Source: Pseudomonas aestuarii (GTDB lineage: Bacteria > Pseudomonadota > Gammaproteobacteria > Pseudomonadales > Pseudomonadaceae). Taken from it: a stretch of DNA of 64,000 nucleotides. The position numbers were made by a program, and so were the translations under genes. The first letter of the stretch is position 1, and each line of letters begins with the position of its first letter. Below are positions 23,044-34,418 of this stretch, piece by piece. The stretch lies in NCBI RefSeq assembly GCF_027988105.1, contig NZ_JAQJZJ010000003.1, positions 434,001 through 498,000 of the forward strand. The letters are read 5' to 3'. The notes under the pieces were generated by a model. It worked only from the letters and a program-made list of their open reading frames with translations, was not told the origin of the DNA and did not search any database.

Positions 23044-24786
23044 TCAATCACGCGCCTGTTCCCAGGATTTGAGCAGCTCGTTGTAATTGATGGTTTCACC
23101 CTTGGGCTTTTCGTTGGCCAGTTTCGGCTTGGGCGCGCCCGGCTGATCCAGCCAGTACTGCGGGTCTTTCGCCTCGTTCAGCTTAGGCCCGCATTCACCC
23201 AGCACGCCGGCGCGCTCCAGACGACCGAGCATGGTGTCCTGGGCTGCCGCCAGACCATCCAGCGCCTCTTGTGGCGTTTTGTCGCCACTGGCTGCTTCGG
23301 CGATGAACTGCCACCACAGCTGCGCCAAACGCGGATAATCCGGTACGTTGGTACCGGTCGGTGTCCACTGCACCCGGGCCGGGCTGCGATAGAACTCGAC
23401 CAAACCGCCAAGCTTCGGCGCAAGATCGGTCATCGCCTGCGAGTTGATATCCGACTCGCGAATCGGCGTCAGGCCAACCAAAGTCTTCTTCAGCGACACG
23501 GTTTTCGAGGTAACGAACTGGGCATACAGCCAAGCCGCCAGGCGCTGCTTGTCCGGGGTGGACTTGAGGAAGGTCCAGGAGCCGGCGTCCTGATAACCCA
23601 GCTTCATGCCCTCTTCCCAGTACGGACCTTTCGGTGATGGCGCCATGCGCCACTTCGGCGTGCCATCTTCGTTGACCACCGGCAGGCCCGCCTTGGTCAT
23701 ATCGGAAGTAAAGGCGGTGTACCAGAATATCTGCTGAGCGATGGCGCCCTGAGCTGGCACGGGGCCGGCCTCGGAGAAGGTCATGCCCTGGGCTTCCGGC
23801 GGCGCGTATTGGCGCATCCAGTCGACGTACTTGGTGGTCGCATAGACCGCCGCCGGGCCGTTGGTGGCACCACCGCGCGCGACACTGGATCCGACCGGGC
23901 GGCAACCGTCTACCCGGATACCCCATTCGTCTACGGGCAGGCCGTTAGGCAGCCCCTTGTCGCCACCACCGGCCATGGAGAACCAGGCATCGGTGAAGCG
24001 CCAGCCCAGGGAGGGGTCTTTCTTGCCGTAGTCCATGTGGCCATAGACGCGTTGGCCGTCGATTTCCTTGACCTTCTCGGAAAAGAACTCGGCGATATCT
24101 TCATAGGCGGACCAGTTGACCGGCACACCCAGCTCGTAACCGTAGATCTCCTTGAACTTGGCCTTCAGTTCCGGGCGCTCGAACCAGTCGGCGCGAAACC
24201 AATAGAGGTTGGCGAACTGTTGATCAGGCAGTTGATACAACTTGCCATCCGGCGCAGTGGTGAAATCCAGGCCGATGAAATCCGGCAGGTCCAGAGTCGG
24301 CGAGGTGAAGTCTTTGCCATCGCCGGCCATCATGTCGGTCAGCGGCACGGCCTTGCCGTAGCGGAAGTGCGTACCGATCAGGTCAGAATCGTTGATATAA
24401 CCGTCGTAGATATTCTTGTCCGACTGCATCTGGGTCTGCAGCTTCTCAACCACATCGCCTTCCTGCATCAGGTCGTGCTTGAGCTTGATCCCGGTGATTT
24501 CACTGAAGGCCTTGGCCAGCACCTTGGATTCGTACTCATGGGTAGCGATGGTCTCCGAGGCGACGCTGATCTCCATGCCGCGGAACGGCTCCGCCGCCTT
24601 GATGAACCATTTCAGCTCTTCGAGCTGTTGCTGCGCGGTCAACGTCGAGGGGCTGAACTCATCGGCAATCCATTTTTTTGCCGCCTCCTCATAAGCATCC
24701 GCCCAAGCGGCGCCGCTTAATCCGGACAACGTCAGCAAGGCAGCCAGCGCCATGCTATGTCGAGTTTTGTTGTTATTGTCGAACAT
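23044..24786 (-). CDS. glpV: Glycerol-type ABC transporter substrate-binding protein (GlpV-like)
   Basis: 580 residues with a Sec signal peptide (MALAALLTLSGLSGAAWADA). The large two-lobed binding protein has the family length of rhizobial GlpV (about 570). It is the last gene of a six-gene set whose order (ATPase, ATPase, permease, permease, DUF2160, binding protein) is that of the glpSTPQUV glycerol importer. GGAGG lies upstream of ATG 24786. Substrate assignment rests on operon order and family resemblance; related sugars or polyols are possible. Confidence 0.8.
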   Translation of the reverse strand: MFDNNNKTRHSMALAALLTLSGLSGAAWADAYEEAAKKWIADEFSPSTLTAQQQLEELKWFIKAAEPFRGMEISVASETIATHEYESKVLAKAFSEITGIKLKHDLMQEGDVVEKLQTQMQSDKNIYDGYINDSDLIGTHFRYGKAVPLTDMMAGDGKDFTSPTLDLPDFIGLDFTTAPDGKLYQLPDQQFANLYWFRADWFERPELKAKFKEIYGYELGVPVNWSAYEDIAEFFSEKVKEIDGQRVYGHMDYGKKDPSLGWRFTDAWFSMAGGGDKGLPNGLPVDEWGIRVDGCRPVGSSVARGGATNGPAAVYATTKYVDWMRQYAPPEAQGMTFSEAGPVPAQGAIAQQIFWYTAFTSDMTKAGLPVVNEDGTPKWRMAPSPKGPYWEEGMKLGYQDAGSWTFLKSTPDKQRLAAWLYAQFVTSKTVSLKKTLVGLTPIRESDINSQAMTDLAPKLGGLVEFYRSPARVQWTPTGTNVPDYPRLAQLWWQFIAEAASGDKTPQEALDGLAAAQDTMLGRLERAGVLGECGPKLNEAKDPQYWLDQPGAPKPKLANEKPKGETINYNELLKSWEQARD

Positions 24787-24871
24787 AGAGAGACCTCCAT
24801 CTCAGGGTTTTGGGCGAGGTAAGTCGGTTGCAGATCGTGGCCCCAGCGGTCGCGACCGGCGACAATCCGGC

Positions 24872-25144
24872 TTAGCCCCAACGCATCACTGCAAACAGCC
24901 AGAATAAGGACAGCACCGAGGCTATCCACACACTCCAATCGGTCGTACCCACCACCAGCAAATGCAGGTAGGCGCTTCCCAGCAGACCGATAAACAACCG
25001 ATCACCACGGGTGGTGCTGATCGGCAAGAAGCCTTTGCGCTCGATACAGGGGGAGCGCAGTTCCCACACCGTCATGCCCGCCAGAATCGCGGCGATAGTG
25101 CCGAAGAACAATGCGGTGGGCAGAGTCCAAGCCATCCAATCCAT
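24872..25144 (-). CDS. glpU: Small membrane protein DUF2160 (GlpU-like)
   Basis: 90 residues with TM helices at about 8-28, 48-65 and 70-88 (LPTALFFGTIAAILAGMTVWEL; HLLVVGTTDW; ASVLSLFWLFAVMRWG). The RG...FIGLLGSAY segment matches the small protein between permease and binding-protein genes in glycerol importers. Its role in transport is not established. Confidence 0.85.
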   Translation of the reverse strand: MDWMAWTLPTALFFGTIAAILAGMTVWELRSPCIERKGFLPISTTRGDRLFIGLLGSAYLHLLVVGTTDWSVWIASVLSLFWLFAVMRWG

Positions 25145-25156
25145 AATCTTTGCTCC

Positions 25157-25957
<801 letters not shown>

Positions 25958-25965
25958 GGTCGGCC

Positions 25966-26825
<860 letters not shown>

Positions 26826-26829
<4 letters not shown>

Positions 26830-27959
26830 GGCTGCACCTCCCCTGAAGTCGACCGAGCTGGCGCTGGCAGCTCTTGCACCAGGTATTCGTCGGCATAGAG
26901 CATCAGCCACTGCGCCGGGAAGCTCAGATAAACCCGCTGGTGCGGTACCGGCTGATCCTCCTGCAGGCGCACTTTGAGCAGCTGGCCGTCCAGGCGCAGG
27001 GTGAGGATCTTATAAGTGCCCAGATCTTCGAGGTGCACCACCTCACCGCACAACGCGTCTTCGTTTGGGCCTTCCCAGACATGGACGAACTCGGGACGAA
27101 TGCCGACTTTCAGGCTGCTCCAATCCAGCTGGTCCAATCGTTGATTCAGCGCCGGCGACAAGGGCAGCACGGTATCGGCGAAACGCACGCCGCCTTCGCA
27201 GCGCTCGACTTCGATCAGGTTCATCCCGGGACTGCCAATGAAGTAGCCAACGAAGGTGTGGCTGGGCCGCTCGAACAGCTCGCGCGGGGTGCCGAACTGG
27301 ACGATCTGGCCGCCGTACATCACCGCGATCTTGTCGGCGAAGGTGGACGCTTCCAGCTGGTCGTGGGTGACGTAGACCATGGTGATATTGAACTGCTCGT
27401 GGATCTGCTTGAGCTTGCGCCGAAGCTTCCATTTCAGGTGCGGGTCGATCACCGTCAGCGGCTCGTCAAAGAGGATCGCCGAGACGTCATCGCGCACCAG
27501 GCCGCGGCCCATGGAGACCTTCTGCTTCTCGTCGGCAGTCAGGTTGCTCGCTCGCTTGTGCAACAGCGGGTGCAGCTCCAGCACTTCGGCGATTTCGTTG
27601 ACCTTGGCCAGAATCCTGGCCTTGTTCATGCCTTGGTTACGCAACGGGAAGGCCAGGTTGTCGAACACCGTCATGGTGTCGTAGACCACCGGAAACTGGA
27701 AAACCTGGGCGATATTGCGCTGCTCGGGATGCAGTTGGTTGACCACCTTGCCGTCGAACTGCACCTCGCCGTGGGAGGGGCTGAGCAAACCGGAAATGAT
27801 ATTGAGCAGGGTCGACTTGCCGCAGCCGGACGGTCCGAGCAAGGCATATGCACCGCCCTGCTCCCAGACATGGTTCATCTCGCGGATCGCATAATCCGCC
27901 GCGCCATTGGGCGCTCGACTGTAGCTGTGCGCCAGGTTGTGCAAGCGTATCTCGGCCAT
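26826..27959 (-). CDS. glpT: ABC transporter ATPase (GlpT-like), degenerate signature motif
   Basis: 377 residues. Walker A GPSGCGKSTLL, Walker B AILFDEP and H-loop YVTHDQLEAS are intact. The ABC signature, normally LSGGQ, reads LTADEKQK. A C-terminal MalK/TOBE regulatory domain follows. It starts at the stop of the partner ATPase (27959). With GlpS it should form one normal and one degenerate nucleotide site (see finding). Confidence 0.9.
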
Positions 27960-29053
27960 CAGGCGCTCCTCGCTGAACGGCGGCTCGGCGCCTGGATCAA
28001 TCGGCCATTGACCTCGAAGACGAACAGCTTGTGGGTCGGGATATAAATCAGAATCGGCGTATCGACGTCGTACTCGTGCACGCCCGGCAGGTGCAGCACC
28101 AGCACGAACTGTTCATTGCGCACATGCAGGAAGGTTTCCGAGCCACTGATTTCCGCCAGCTCCACGGTCACGGCCAATTCCAGATCGTCGTCGTTGGATG
28201 GCACCAGACCGATATGGCTGGGGCGCACGCCGAAGCGGTACTCGCCTACGGCGATGCTTTGCAGATCGGAGTTGAGCGGAAAATGCACGGCATCGGCGAA
28301 GCTCACCTCGGTGCCACTGATGCGTCCTGGCATCAGGTTGATCGCCGGCTCCGAGAACAGCTCGGCGGCCAGCACCTGCTGCGGCTGATGGTAGACCTCG
28401 GCGGTCTTGCCGCTCTGCACCACCCGTCCTTCATGCAGGATGGTGGTAGTACCACCCAGGGCCAGGGCCTCGTTCGGCTCGGTGGTGGCGTAGATGGCGA
28501 TGGTATGACGCGCCTGAAACAACTCGCGCATCTCCTGGCGCAGCTCTTCACGCAGTTTGTAGTCGAGGTTGACCAGTGGCTCGTCGAACAGGATCAGCGA
28601 GGCATCCTTGACCAGGGCACGAGCCATGGCCGTGCGCTGCTGCTGGCCGCCGGAAAGCTCCAGCGGGTGGCGCTGGAGCAACGCCTCGATGCGCAGCATC
28701 TTCGCGGTGGCATGCACCTTTTCGAGGATCTCGGCCTTGCTCACCCCGGCCTGGCGTAACGGCGAGGCGATGTTCTCGAACACCGTCAGGGTCGGGTAAT
28801 TGATGAACTGCTGGTAGACCATCGACACGTTGCGCTGACGCACGGAGACATTGGTCATGTCCGCGCCATTCATCAGAATGCGCCCACTGCTCGGCTTGTC
28901 CAGGCCAGCCATCAAGCGCATCAGGCTGGTCTTGCCGGACAGGGTGCGGCCGAGCAACACATTGAAGGAACCGGGTTCGAAGCTCAGGCATACATCGTCG
29001 ATGTGCACCTGCTGCTCGACGATACGCGTGACATTCTCAAGCGTAAGTGACAT
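27959..29053 (-). CDS. glpS: ABC transporter ATPase (GlpS-like), degenerate H-loop
   Basis: 364 residues. Walker A GRTLSGKTSLM, signature LSGGQQQR and Walker B LILFDEP are present. The H-loop position reads ATTEPNEAL, so the switch His is Thr. C-terminal TOBE domain. First gene of the six-gene importer operon; AGGACGG upstream of ATG 29053. A sigma-54 promoter candidate lies 49 bp upstream. Confidence 0.9.
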   Translation of the reverse strand: MSLTLENVTRIVEQQVHIDDVCLSFEPGSFNVLLGRTLSGKTSLMRLMAGLDKPSSGRILMNGADMTNVSVRQRNVSMVYQQFINYPTLTVFENIASPLRQAGVSKAEILEKVHATAKMLRIEALLQRHPLELSGGQQQRTAMARALVKDASLILFDEPLVNLDYKLREELRQEMRELFQARHTIAIYATTEPNEALALGGTTTILHEGRVVQSGKTAEVYHQPQQVLAAELFSEPAINLMPGRISGTEVSFADAVHFPLNSDLQSIAVGEYRFGVRPSHIGLVPSNDDDLELAVTVELAEISGSETFLHVRNEQFVLVLHLPGVHEYDVDTPILIYIPTHKLFVFEVNGRLIQAPSRRSARSA

Positions 29054-29101
29054 GGACCGTCCTATTTTCTTGTTATGTGCGTTCTAACTGCACAGTGACA
29101 A

Positions 29102-29118
29102 GGCGAGTTCCGTGCCAA
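29102..29118 (-). promoter_or_regulatory. Sigma-54 promoter for the glpSTPQUV-type operon
   Basis: On the minus strand, TTGGCACGGAACTCGCC matches the -24/-12 consensus with GG and GC exactly 10 bp apart and one mismatch (TCGC for TTGC). A divergent sigma-54 activator gene lies just upstream. Confidence 0.7.
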
Positions 29119-29183
29119 GCGCCTACAAAGCCATCTACTTGATTGATTTATATAGACTTAACTGAATATTGCCGTTGGCGCCA

Positions 29184-29253
29184 TGTTCGCAAATGAACAA
29201 TTTTGCACAGTCAATCATGAACAATTGAACAGTCGAAACGTTGACTTTGAACA
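29184..29253. promoter_or_regulatory. TGAACA cluster, probable activator sites
   Basis: TGAACA occurs at 29194-29199, 29218-29223, 29226-29231 and 29248-29253, and TGTTC at 29184-29188 makes an inverted pair with the first. They sit 65-135 bp upstream of the sigma-54 promoter, the usual distance for an enhancer-binding activator. Confidence 0.5.
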
Positions 29254-29329
29254 GCCATAGGCGACACTGAGTGCACCTCGGCGAAGACCGGCACCTAATA
29301 ACAACAAGACCCACTGCGAGACTTTTGTC

Positions 29330-31186
29330 ATGGCTGAAGCTGCCAGTGTCCTGCCCCACGAGACCATCATTCAGGACTCCTGGTCGCGCTGCCGCGACTT
29401 CGGCCTGACCCACCAGAGCACCCCTACCTTCACCCAGCCCAGTGCCGGCGAAGTGTCTGCCCTGCTGGAAAGTCAGCACGCCCTGGTGCACACCACCCAT
29501 AAAGAAGTACTGCCCTACTACGGCAATATCCTGGCCAATTCCAATTGCCTGATCATGCTCGCCGACAAGCAGGGCCAGGTGCTGCAGTCCTGGGGCGACC
29601 AGCGTTTTATCGAGCCCAGCCGCGCGCCCGGCTTCGTCGCCGGGGCCAGCTGGCTGGAGCGCTACACCGGCACCAATGCCATAGGCACCGCCCTGAACTG
29701 CGCGCAACCCGTGCATATCCAGCACGATGAGCACTTCCTCAAGGTCAACCGCTTCATGACCGGCTCGGCCTCGCCGATTTTCGACGAGCAACGGCAAATG
29801 ATTGCGGTACTGGACGTTTCCAGCGACAGCTACCTGCCGCCCTCCCATACCCTGGGCATGGTCAAGATGATGAGCCAGTCGGTGGAAAACCGGCTGATCC
29901 TCAACCTGTTCCAGCAGCGCTACTTTCAACTGACGTTCAATACCAGCCTGGACAACCTGGAAAGCCCCTGGGCCGGACTGCTGATCTTCGATGACCAGGG
30001 CCAGGTGGTGTCGGCCAACCGCCGCGCCGACAACCTGCTCGGCGTCGGTCTGGCGCGGGTGAGTATCGAAAGCCTGTTCGATGTGCCCCTGCAACACCTG
30101 CTCAACCAGCCCGAAGCCCTGCCCTTCTGCCTGCGTGCCGGTGGCCGTTTCCGTTTTCACGCTCAGGTCAAACGCCCGCAGCAGCCGGCGCCGATCCAGG
30201 CCAGGGATTTCCGTCAGCCCATCGAGCCCGAAGCCAGTAGCAAGGGCTTCACCCTGGCCTCGATCAACCTCGGCGACCCACGCGTTGATAAAGCCGTGCG
30301 CCAGGCCGAACGCCTGCTGGAAAAGGACATCCCGATCCTGGTGCATGGCGAAACCGGGGTCGGTAAAGAGGTATTCGTCAAAGCCCTGCACCACGCCAGC
30401 TCCCGCGCCAAGCATGCGTTGATTGCGGTCAACTGCGCGGCCATTCCCGCCGAGTTGGTGGAATCCGAACTGTTTGGCTACGAAAAAGGGGCCTTCACCG
30501 GTGCCAACCAGAAAGGCAGCGTCGGCCTGATCCGCAAGGCCCATCAAGGCACCCTGTTTCTCGACGAGGTCGGCGACATGCCGCTGCGCGTGCAGGCCCG
30601 CCTGCTGCGGGTGTTGCAGGAACGCTGCGTGCAACCGCTGGGCAGCAGCGAACTCTACCCGGTGGATATCCGCCTGATCTCCGCGACAAACCGCTCCCTG
30701 CGCCAGGACGTCGACGCCGGCCTGTTCCGCCAGGACCTCTACTACCGCATCAGCGGCCTCAACCTGGAACTGCCGCCCCTGCGTGAACGCACCGATATTG
30801 CCGCCATGGTGCAACGCCTCTGGGAGTACCACCGCGAACCCCAGCAATGGGCCAAACCCAGCCCTGAAGTGATGGAACTGTTCGAACGCCACCCCTGGCC
30901 GGGCAACCTGCGCCAACTCAGCAGTGTGCTGCAAATCGCTCTGGCCATGGCCGATGACCAGCCGATTCGAGCGGAGCATCTGCCGGATGATTTTTTTGCC
31001 GATTTGCAGGAAGTCGATGAGCGCAACTCGGCCGCTGAGCAAGCGGGGCTATTGGCGACCGCTGCTGATGATCTGGCCAGCCAGTTCCAGGCCTGCGGCG
31101 GCAATATTTCGCACCTGGCACGGCGCCTGGGCCTGAGCCGCAATACGCTGTACAAGCGCTTGAGGGAGCGGGGGTTGAAGCCTTAA
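29330..31186 (+). CDS. AcoR-like sigma-54-dependent activator
   Basis: 618 residues: N-terminal GAF-type sensor (about 60-210, with RYTGTNAIGTAL), PAS-like segment (about 210-290), AAA+ domain with Walker A GETGVGKE near 340, GAFTGA near 387 and FLDEVGDMPLRVQARLLRVL, and a C-terminal Fis-type HTH (GGNISHLARRLGLSRNTLYK). It contacts sigma-54 RNA polymerase through GAFTGA. Divergence from the importer operon, whose promoter looks sigma-54-type, makes it the likely regulator; the inducer (glycerol or related) is inferred. Confidence 0.92.
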   Translation: MAEAASVLPHETIIQDSWSRCRDFGLTHQSTPTFTQPSAGEVSALLESQHALVHTTHKEVLPYYGNILANSNCLIMLADKQGQVLQSWGDQRFIEPSRAPGFVAGASWLERYTGTNAIGTALNCAQPVHIQHDEHFLKVNRFMTGSASPIFDEQRQMIAVLDVSSDSYLPPSHTLGMVKMMSQSVENRLILNLFQQRYFQLTFNTSLDNLESPWAGLLIFDDQGQVVSANRRADNLLGVGLARVSIESLFDVPLQHLLNQPEALPFCLRAGGRFRFHAQVKRPQQPAPIQARDFRQPIEPEASSKGFTLASINLGDPRVDKAVRQAERLLEKDIPILVHGETGVGKEVFVKALHHASSRAKHALIAVNCAAIPAELVESELFGYEKGAFTGANQKGSVGLIRKAHQGTLFLDEVGDMPLRVQARLLRVLQERCVQPLGSSELYPVDIRLISATNRSLRQDVDAGLFRQDLYYRISGLNLELPPLRERTDIAAMVQRLWEYHREPQQWAKPSPEVMELFERHPWPGNLRQLSSVLQIALAMADDQPIRAEHLPDDFFADLQEVDERNSAAEQAGLLATAADDLASQFQACGGNISHLARRLGLSRNTLYKRLRERGLKP

Positions 31187-31456
31187 AACGCGGCCATCGA
31201 TCGCCCCTTGCAGCGCAATGTGCTCACAGCTTCAACAGCGGTGACAGGCGAACTTTTGTGGCTAATGCTGGACCAACTCCTGCGCTAATCGCCGAAGGGT
31301 GGCGGAACGGGCATAACCGCCAACCATCGCTCCGCGCAGTTTGCCGACTCTGGGTCTTTCGCCGTCAGCCGGCAATTGCCGGCATCCACGGTAAAGCCCC
31401 GAACCACCCCGACTGCTGTACCCTTCGCCTCCGGTCTTCACGAGTCAAACAACCCG

Positions 31457-32389
31457 ATGAGTTTTCCATTGCGCCCTGCAGTCGCTGCTTCACGAGCATT
31501 GGCATGGCTTTGCCGTGCCCCACGAAAGCTAGGTGCATGGGGCTGGGCGATACCGGCTCTGGCGCTGTTGAGTGCCTGCGTCAGCGCACCGCCCCCCTTG
31601 CCATCACCCGGGAGTGCGCCGATACGTTTTTTGCTCAGCTTCGACGACGGCCCGAGTGGCAGCGAGGGACTCAACCCGACCCGCCAGATTCTCGACGCCC
31701 TGTCAGACAATCCCATCCAGCCCGGCATCAAGGCGCTGTTCTTTATCCAGACGCGCGCCCCTTACGCCGGCGGCAGCGCTCAGGGGCAGGCATTGCTGCG
31801 CCGCCAGCAAAAAAACGGCCACTTGCTGGGTTTTCACAGCGCCACCCCCAGGCATTCCAATCATCGTTTCCTCAGCCCGGCCGAACTGGAACAGTCGCTA
31901 CGCCATGGCGTGGCCGACCTCAGCGCCGTCAGTGGCAAGCCGCCGCGCTTGGTCCGGCCGCCGTTCTGGAACTACGACCAGCGCACCTTTGCCGCCTACC
32001 AGGCGCATGGCCTGCATTTGCTGCTGACCGACCTGAGCGCCAACGATGGCAAGACCTGGGGCATTAACGGCAGCCTGCGCCGGCGCAGCAGCCTGCGCGA
32101 GCAACTCGCACTGATAGCGACTCAGATCCAAGCCGGCCGCATGCCGGTGGTGGAAGGGGTCATCCCGGTCATCGTGACCTTCCATGACCTCAACACCTAC
32201 ACCGCGCGGCATATGCAGGAGTACCTGCAGATTTTGCTGGATGTGGCCGTAGACGTCGGACTCGCCACTGACGCCAAACCCTTCTACGACCAGCGCCGGC
32301 CCCTCGAGCGTGCAGCCTTGAAGCGCAGCCTCAGTGACCCGCTGCAGTATGCCCGCCTGCCTGGAATCTGGAACTGGCTCTGGAACTGA
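31457..32389 (+). CDS. Lipoprotein polysaccharide deacetylase (NodB-like)
   Basis: 310 residues from ATG 31457. A signal sequence ends in the lipobox ALLSAC. The NodB fold motifs are SFDDGPSG (motif 1, catalytic Asp and metal Asp), HSATPRHSNH (altered motif 2) and RPPFWNYD (motif 3). It probably deacetylates an envelope or extracellular N-acetylated glycan in the periplasm. The widened spacing of the motif 2 histidines is unusual. No clear partner genes. Confidence 0.8.
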   Translation: MSFPLRPAVAASRALAWLCRAPRKLGAWGWAIPALALLSACVSAPPPLPSPGSAPIRFLLSFDDGPSGSEGLNPTRQILDALSDNPIQPGIKALFFIQTRAPYAGGSAQGQALLRRQQKNGHLLGFHSATPRHSNHRFLSPAELEQSLRHGVADLSAVSGKPPRLVRPPFWNYDQRTFAAYQAHGLHLLLTDLSANDGKTWGINGSLRRRSSLREQLALIATQIQAGRMPVVEGVIPVIVTFHDLNTYTARHMQEYLQILLDVAVDVGLATDAKPFYDQRRPLERAALKRSLSDPLQYARLPGIWNWLWN

Positions 32390-32782
32390 GCCTGAGCCCC
32401 AGCGATCGGCTGCTCGCCAGTGTAATGACCTAGGCGGGATGGCGTGCACACTGGGAGCCCGCTCCTTAGCAAGCAGTAGCGCCAGCAGCTGGATCCTGCA
32501 AAAGCCTGCGTCCAGCCATCACCGGCGCACCCCGCTCTTGAGCCGCCGCAGATATTCCGGCCCCTGCAACAGGTGGTTGGCTAGCGGCACGACAGGCGAA
32601 TGCCCGGTGGGCAAGAAGCCCCGCCGCCCCCCCCCCTGCAGGGCATCGAGCTTCTAGCGCTCTTGCGCAGCCCCCCGGCTACCCAAAAACGCTTCATCCT
32701 CCTTACCGGGATAAATCGTTCTGGTTTTCAGGCAGAAGGCTGACGATCGCGTCGCTCAACCGGCTGGCACGCTCCTCCCGCG
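32390..32782. other. Gene-free stretch with C10 run and a possible coding remnant
   Basis: No supported gene. A run of ten C occurs at 32627-32636. On the minus strand just beside it a frame reads GFLPTGHSPVVPLANHLLQG and then stops, which looks like the tail of a lost protein. No promoter or RNA gene recognised. Confidence 0.4.
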
Positions 32783-32812
32783 GAAAAGAAAAAGGCCGCT
32801 CGAAAGCGGCCT
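32783..32812 (-). terminator. cysS terminator
   Basis: Read leftward: stem AGGCCGCT / AGCGGCCT with a four-base loop, then TTTTTCTTTT. Confidence 0.88.
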
Positions 32813-32830
32813 GTTTAGTCCGGCGAACGG

Positions 32831-34213
32831 TTACTCCGCCAAGCGCCAGGTGGTCCCGCCCTTGCCGTCTTCCAGCACCACGCCCATGGTGGTGAGCTGG
32901 TCGCGGATGCGGTCGGATTCGCCCCAGTTCTTCTCGGCGCGAGCTTGCAGGCGCGCGGCGATCAGCGTCTCGACCTCTGCGGCATCGACCTTGCCTGCGG
33001 CGCCAGCCTGGAGAAATGCATCCGGGTGCAGTTGCAGCACACCGAGCACCCCGGCCAGTTCCTTCAAACGCGCAGCCAGACCGGCAGCCGCCGGTTGATC
33101 GCTGTCGCGCAGGCGGTTGATCTCGCGCGCCAGTTCGAACAACACGGCGCAGGCTTCCGGGGAGTTGAAGTCGTCGTCCATGGCCGCGCCGAAACGCTCG
33201 ACGAAGGTTTCACCGCCGGCCGCGGGCGCATCCGGCAACCCCTTGAGCGCATTATAGAAACGTTCCAGGGCGCCCTTGGCTTCCTTGAGGCTGTCTTCCG
33301 AGTAGTTGATCGGGCTGCGGTAGTGACTGGACACCAGCAGGTAGCGCACCACTTCCGGGTGGTACTTTTCCAGCACCTCGCGGATGGTGAAGAAGTTGCC
33401 CAGGGACTTGGACATCTTCTCGCCATCCACGCGCACCGCGCCGGCATGCATCCAGGCGTTGGCGTAAAGCTTGCCAGTGGCCGCCTCGCTCTGGGCGATC
33501 TCGTTCTCGTGGTGCGGGAACACCAGGTCCGGGCCGCCGCCGTGAATGTCGAAGGTCTCGCCCAGGCAGCAGGTGGACATCACCGAACACTCGATGTGCC
33601 AGCCTGGACGCCCCGCGCCCCAGGGCGACGGCCAGCTCGGCTCGCCGGGCTTGACCCCCTTCCACAGGACGAAGTCCAGCGGATCCTGCTTGGCTTCGTC
33701 GACCTCGATGCGCGCACCGACCTTCAGGTCTTCGATCTTCTTGCGTGACAGCTTGCCGTAACCGACGAATTTGCCGACCCGGTAATACACGTCGCCATTG
33801 CCCGGGGCATAGGCGAAGCCCTTGTCGATCAGGGTCTGGATCATCTGGTGCATGCCGGCGATGTGCGCGGTGGCACGCGGCTCCTGATCCGGACGCAGCA
33901 CGTTGAGACGCGCTTCGTCTTCGTGCATGGCGGCGATCATGCGCTCGACCAGGGCTTCGAACGGCTCGCCGTTGTCCTGGGCGCGCCTGATGATCTTGTC
34001 GTCGATATCGGTGATATTGCGCACGTAATTCACGTCATAACCGCGATGGCGCAGCCAACGGGTGACCACGTCGAAGGCCACCATCACCCGCGCATGACCG
34101 ATATGACAGAAGTCGTAAACCGTCATGCCGCACACGTACAGGCGCACCTGGTTGTCCACCAGCGGTTTGAAGACATCTTTGCTTTTGGTCAGCGTGTTGT
34201 AGATCGAGAGCAT
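32831..34213 (-). CDS. cysS: Cysteinyl-tRNA synthetase
   Basis: 460 residues, the family length. Zinc/HIGH region [18 protein letters not shown], zinc ligands in [13 protein letters not shown] and FPHHENE, and KMSKS in EKMSKSLGN. It charges tRNA-Cys in the cytosol. Next to glnS, as in other pseudomonads. Confidence 0.98.
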   Translation of the reverse strand: MLSIYNTLTKSKDVFKPLVDNQVRLYVCGMTVYDFCHIGHARVMVAFDVVTRWLRHRGYDVNYVRNITDIDDKIIRRAQDNGEPFEALVERMIAAMHEDEARLNVLRPDQEPRATAHIAGMHQMIQTLIDKGFAYAPGNGDVYYRVGKFVGYGKLSRKKIEDLKVGARIEVDEAKQDPLDFVLWKGVKPGEPSWPSPWGAGRPGWHIECSVMSTCCLGETFDIHGGGPDLVFPHHENEIAQSEAATGKLYANAWMHAGAVRVDGEKMSKSLGNFFTIREVLEKYHPEVVRYLLVSSHYRSPINYSEDSLKEAKGALERFYNALKGLPDAPAAGGETFVERFGAAMDDDFNSPEACAVLFELAREINRLRDSDQPAAAGLAARLKELAGVLGVLQLHPDAFLQAGAAGKVDAAEVETLIAARLQARAEKNWGESDRIRDQLTTMGVVLEDGKGGTTWRLAE

Positions 34214-34278
34214 CGGGATTCCTTGGAAACCACGGGCCAGCGCACCGGCCCGGTTCTAATCAGAGCGTCTGGGCCTGA

Positions 34279-34418
34279 GAGCCTGTTTCGGATCTCGCGA
34301 GCTAGAGCGAGACAAGGCAAAAATGGCCGAGGAAGCGGAGTTTACTAGCTGTAAATGAGCATTCCGAGGCCATTTTTAACGCAGTATCGCCGACGCGCAG
34401 CTGATCCAAGACAGGTTC
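34279..34418. repeat. MITE-like palindromic intergenic element
   Basis: About 140 bp. The ends are GAGCCTGTTTCGGATC (34279-34294) and GATCCAAGACAGGTTC (34403-34418), imperfect inverted repeats (13 of 16). The centre is another imperfect palindrome (AAAAATGGCCGAGGAAGCGG ... CCGAGGCCATTTTT). I recognise the sequence as a dispersed Pseudomonas intergenic repeat, from memory. Its right end abuts the glnS stop codon. Confidence 0.75.

Noticed and set aside
29135..31042. 635-codon minus-strand ORF opposite the sigma-54 activator
   Set aside because: Shadow; the plus strand has GAFTGA, Walker A and the Fis HTH.
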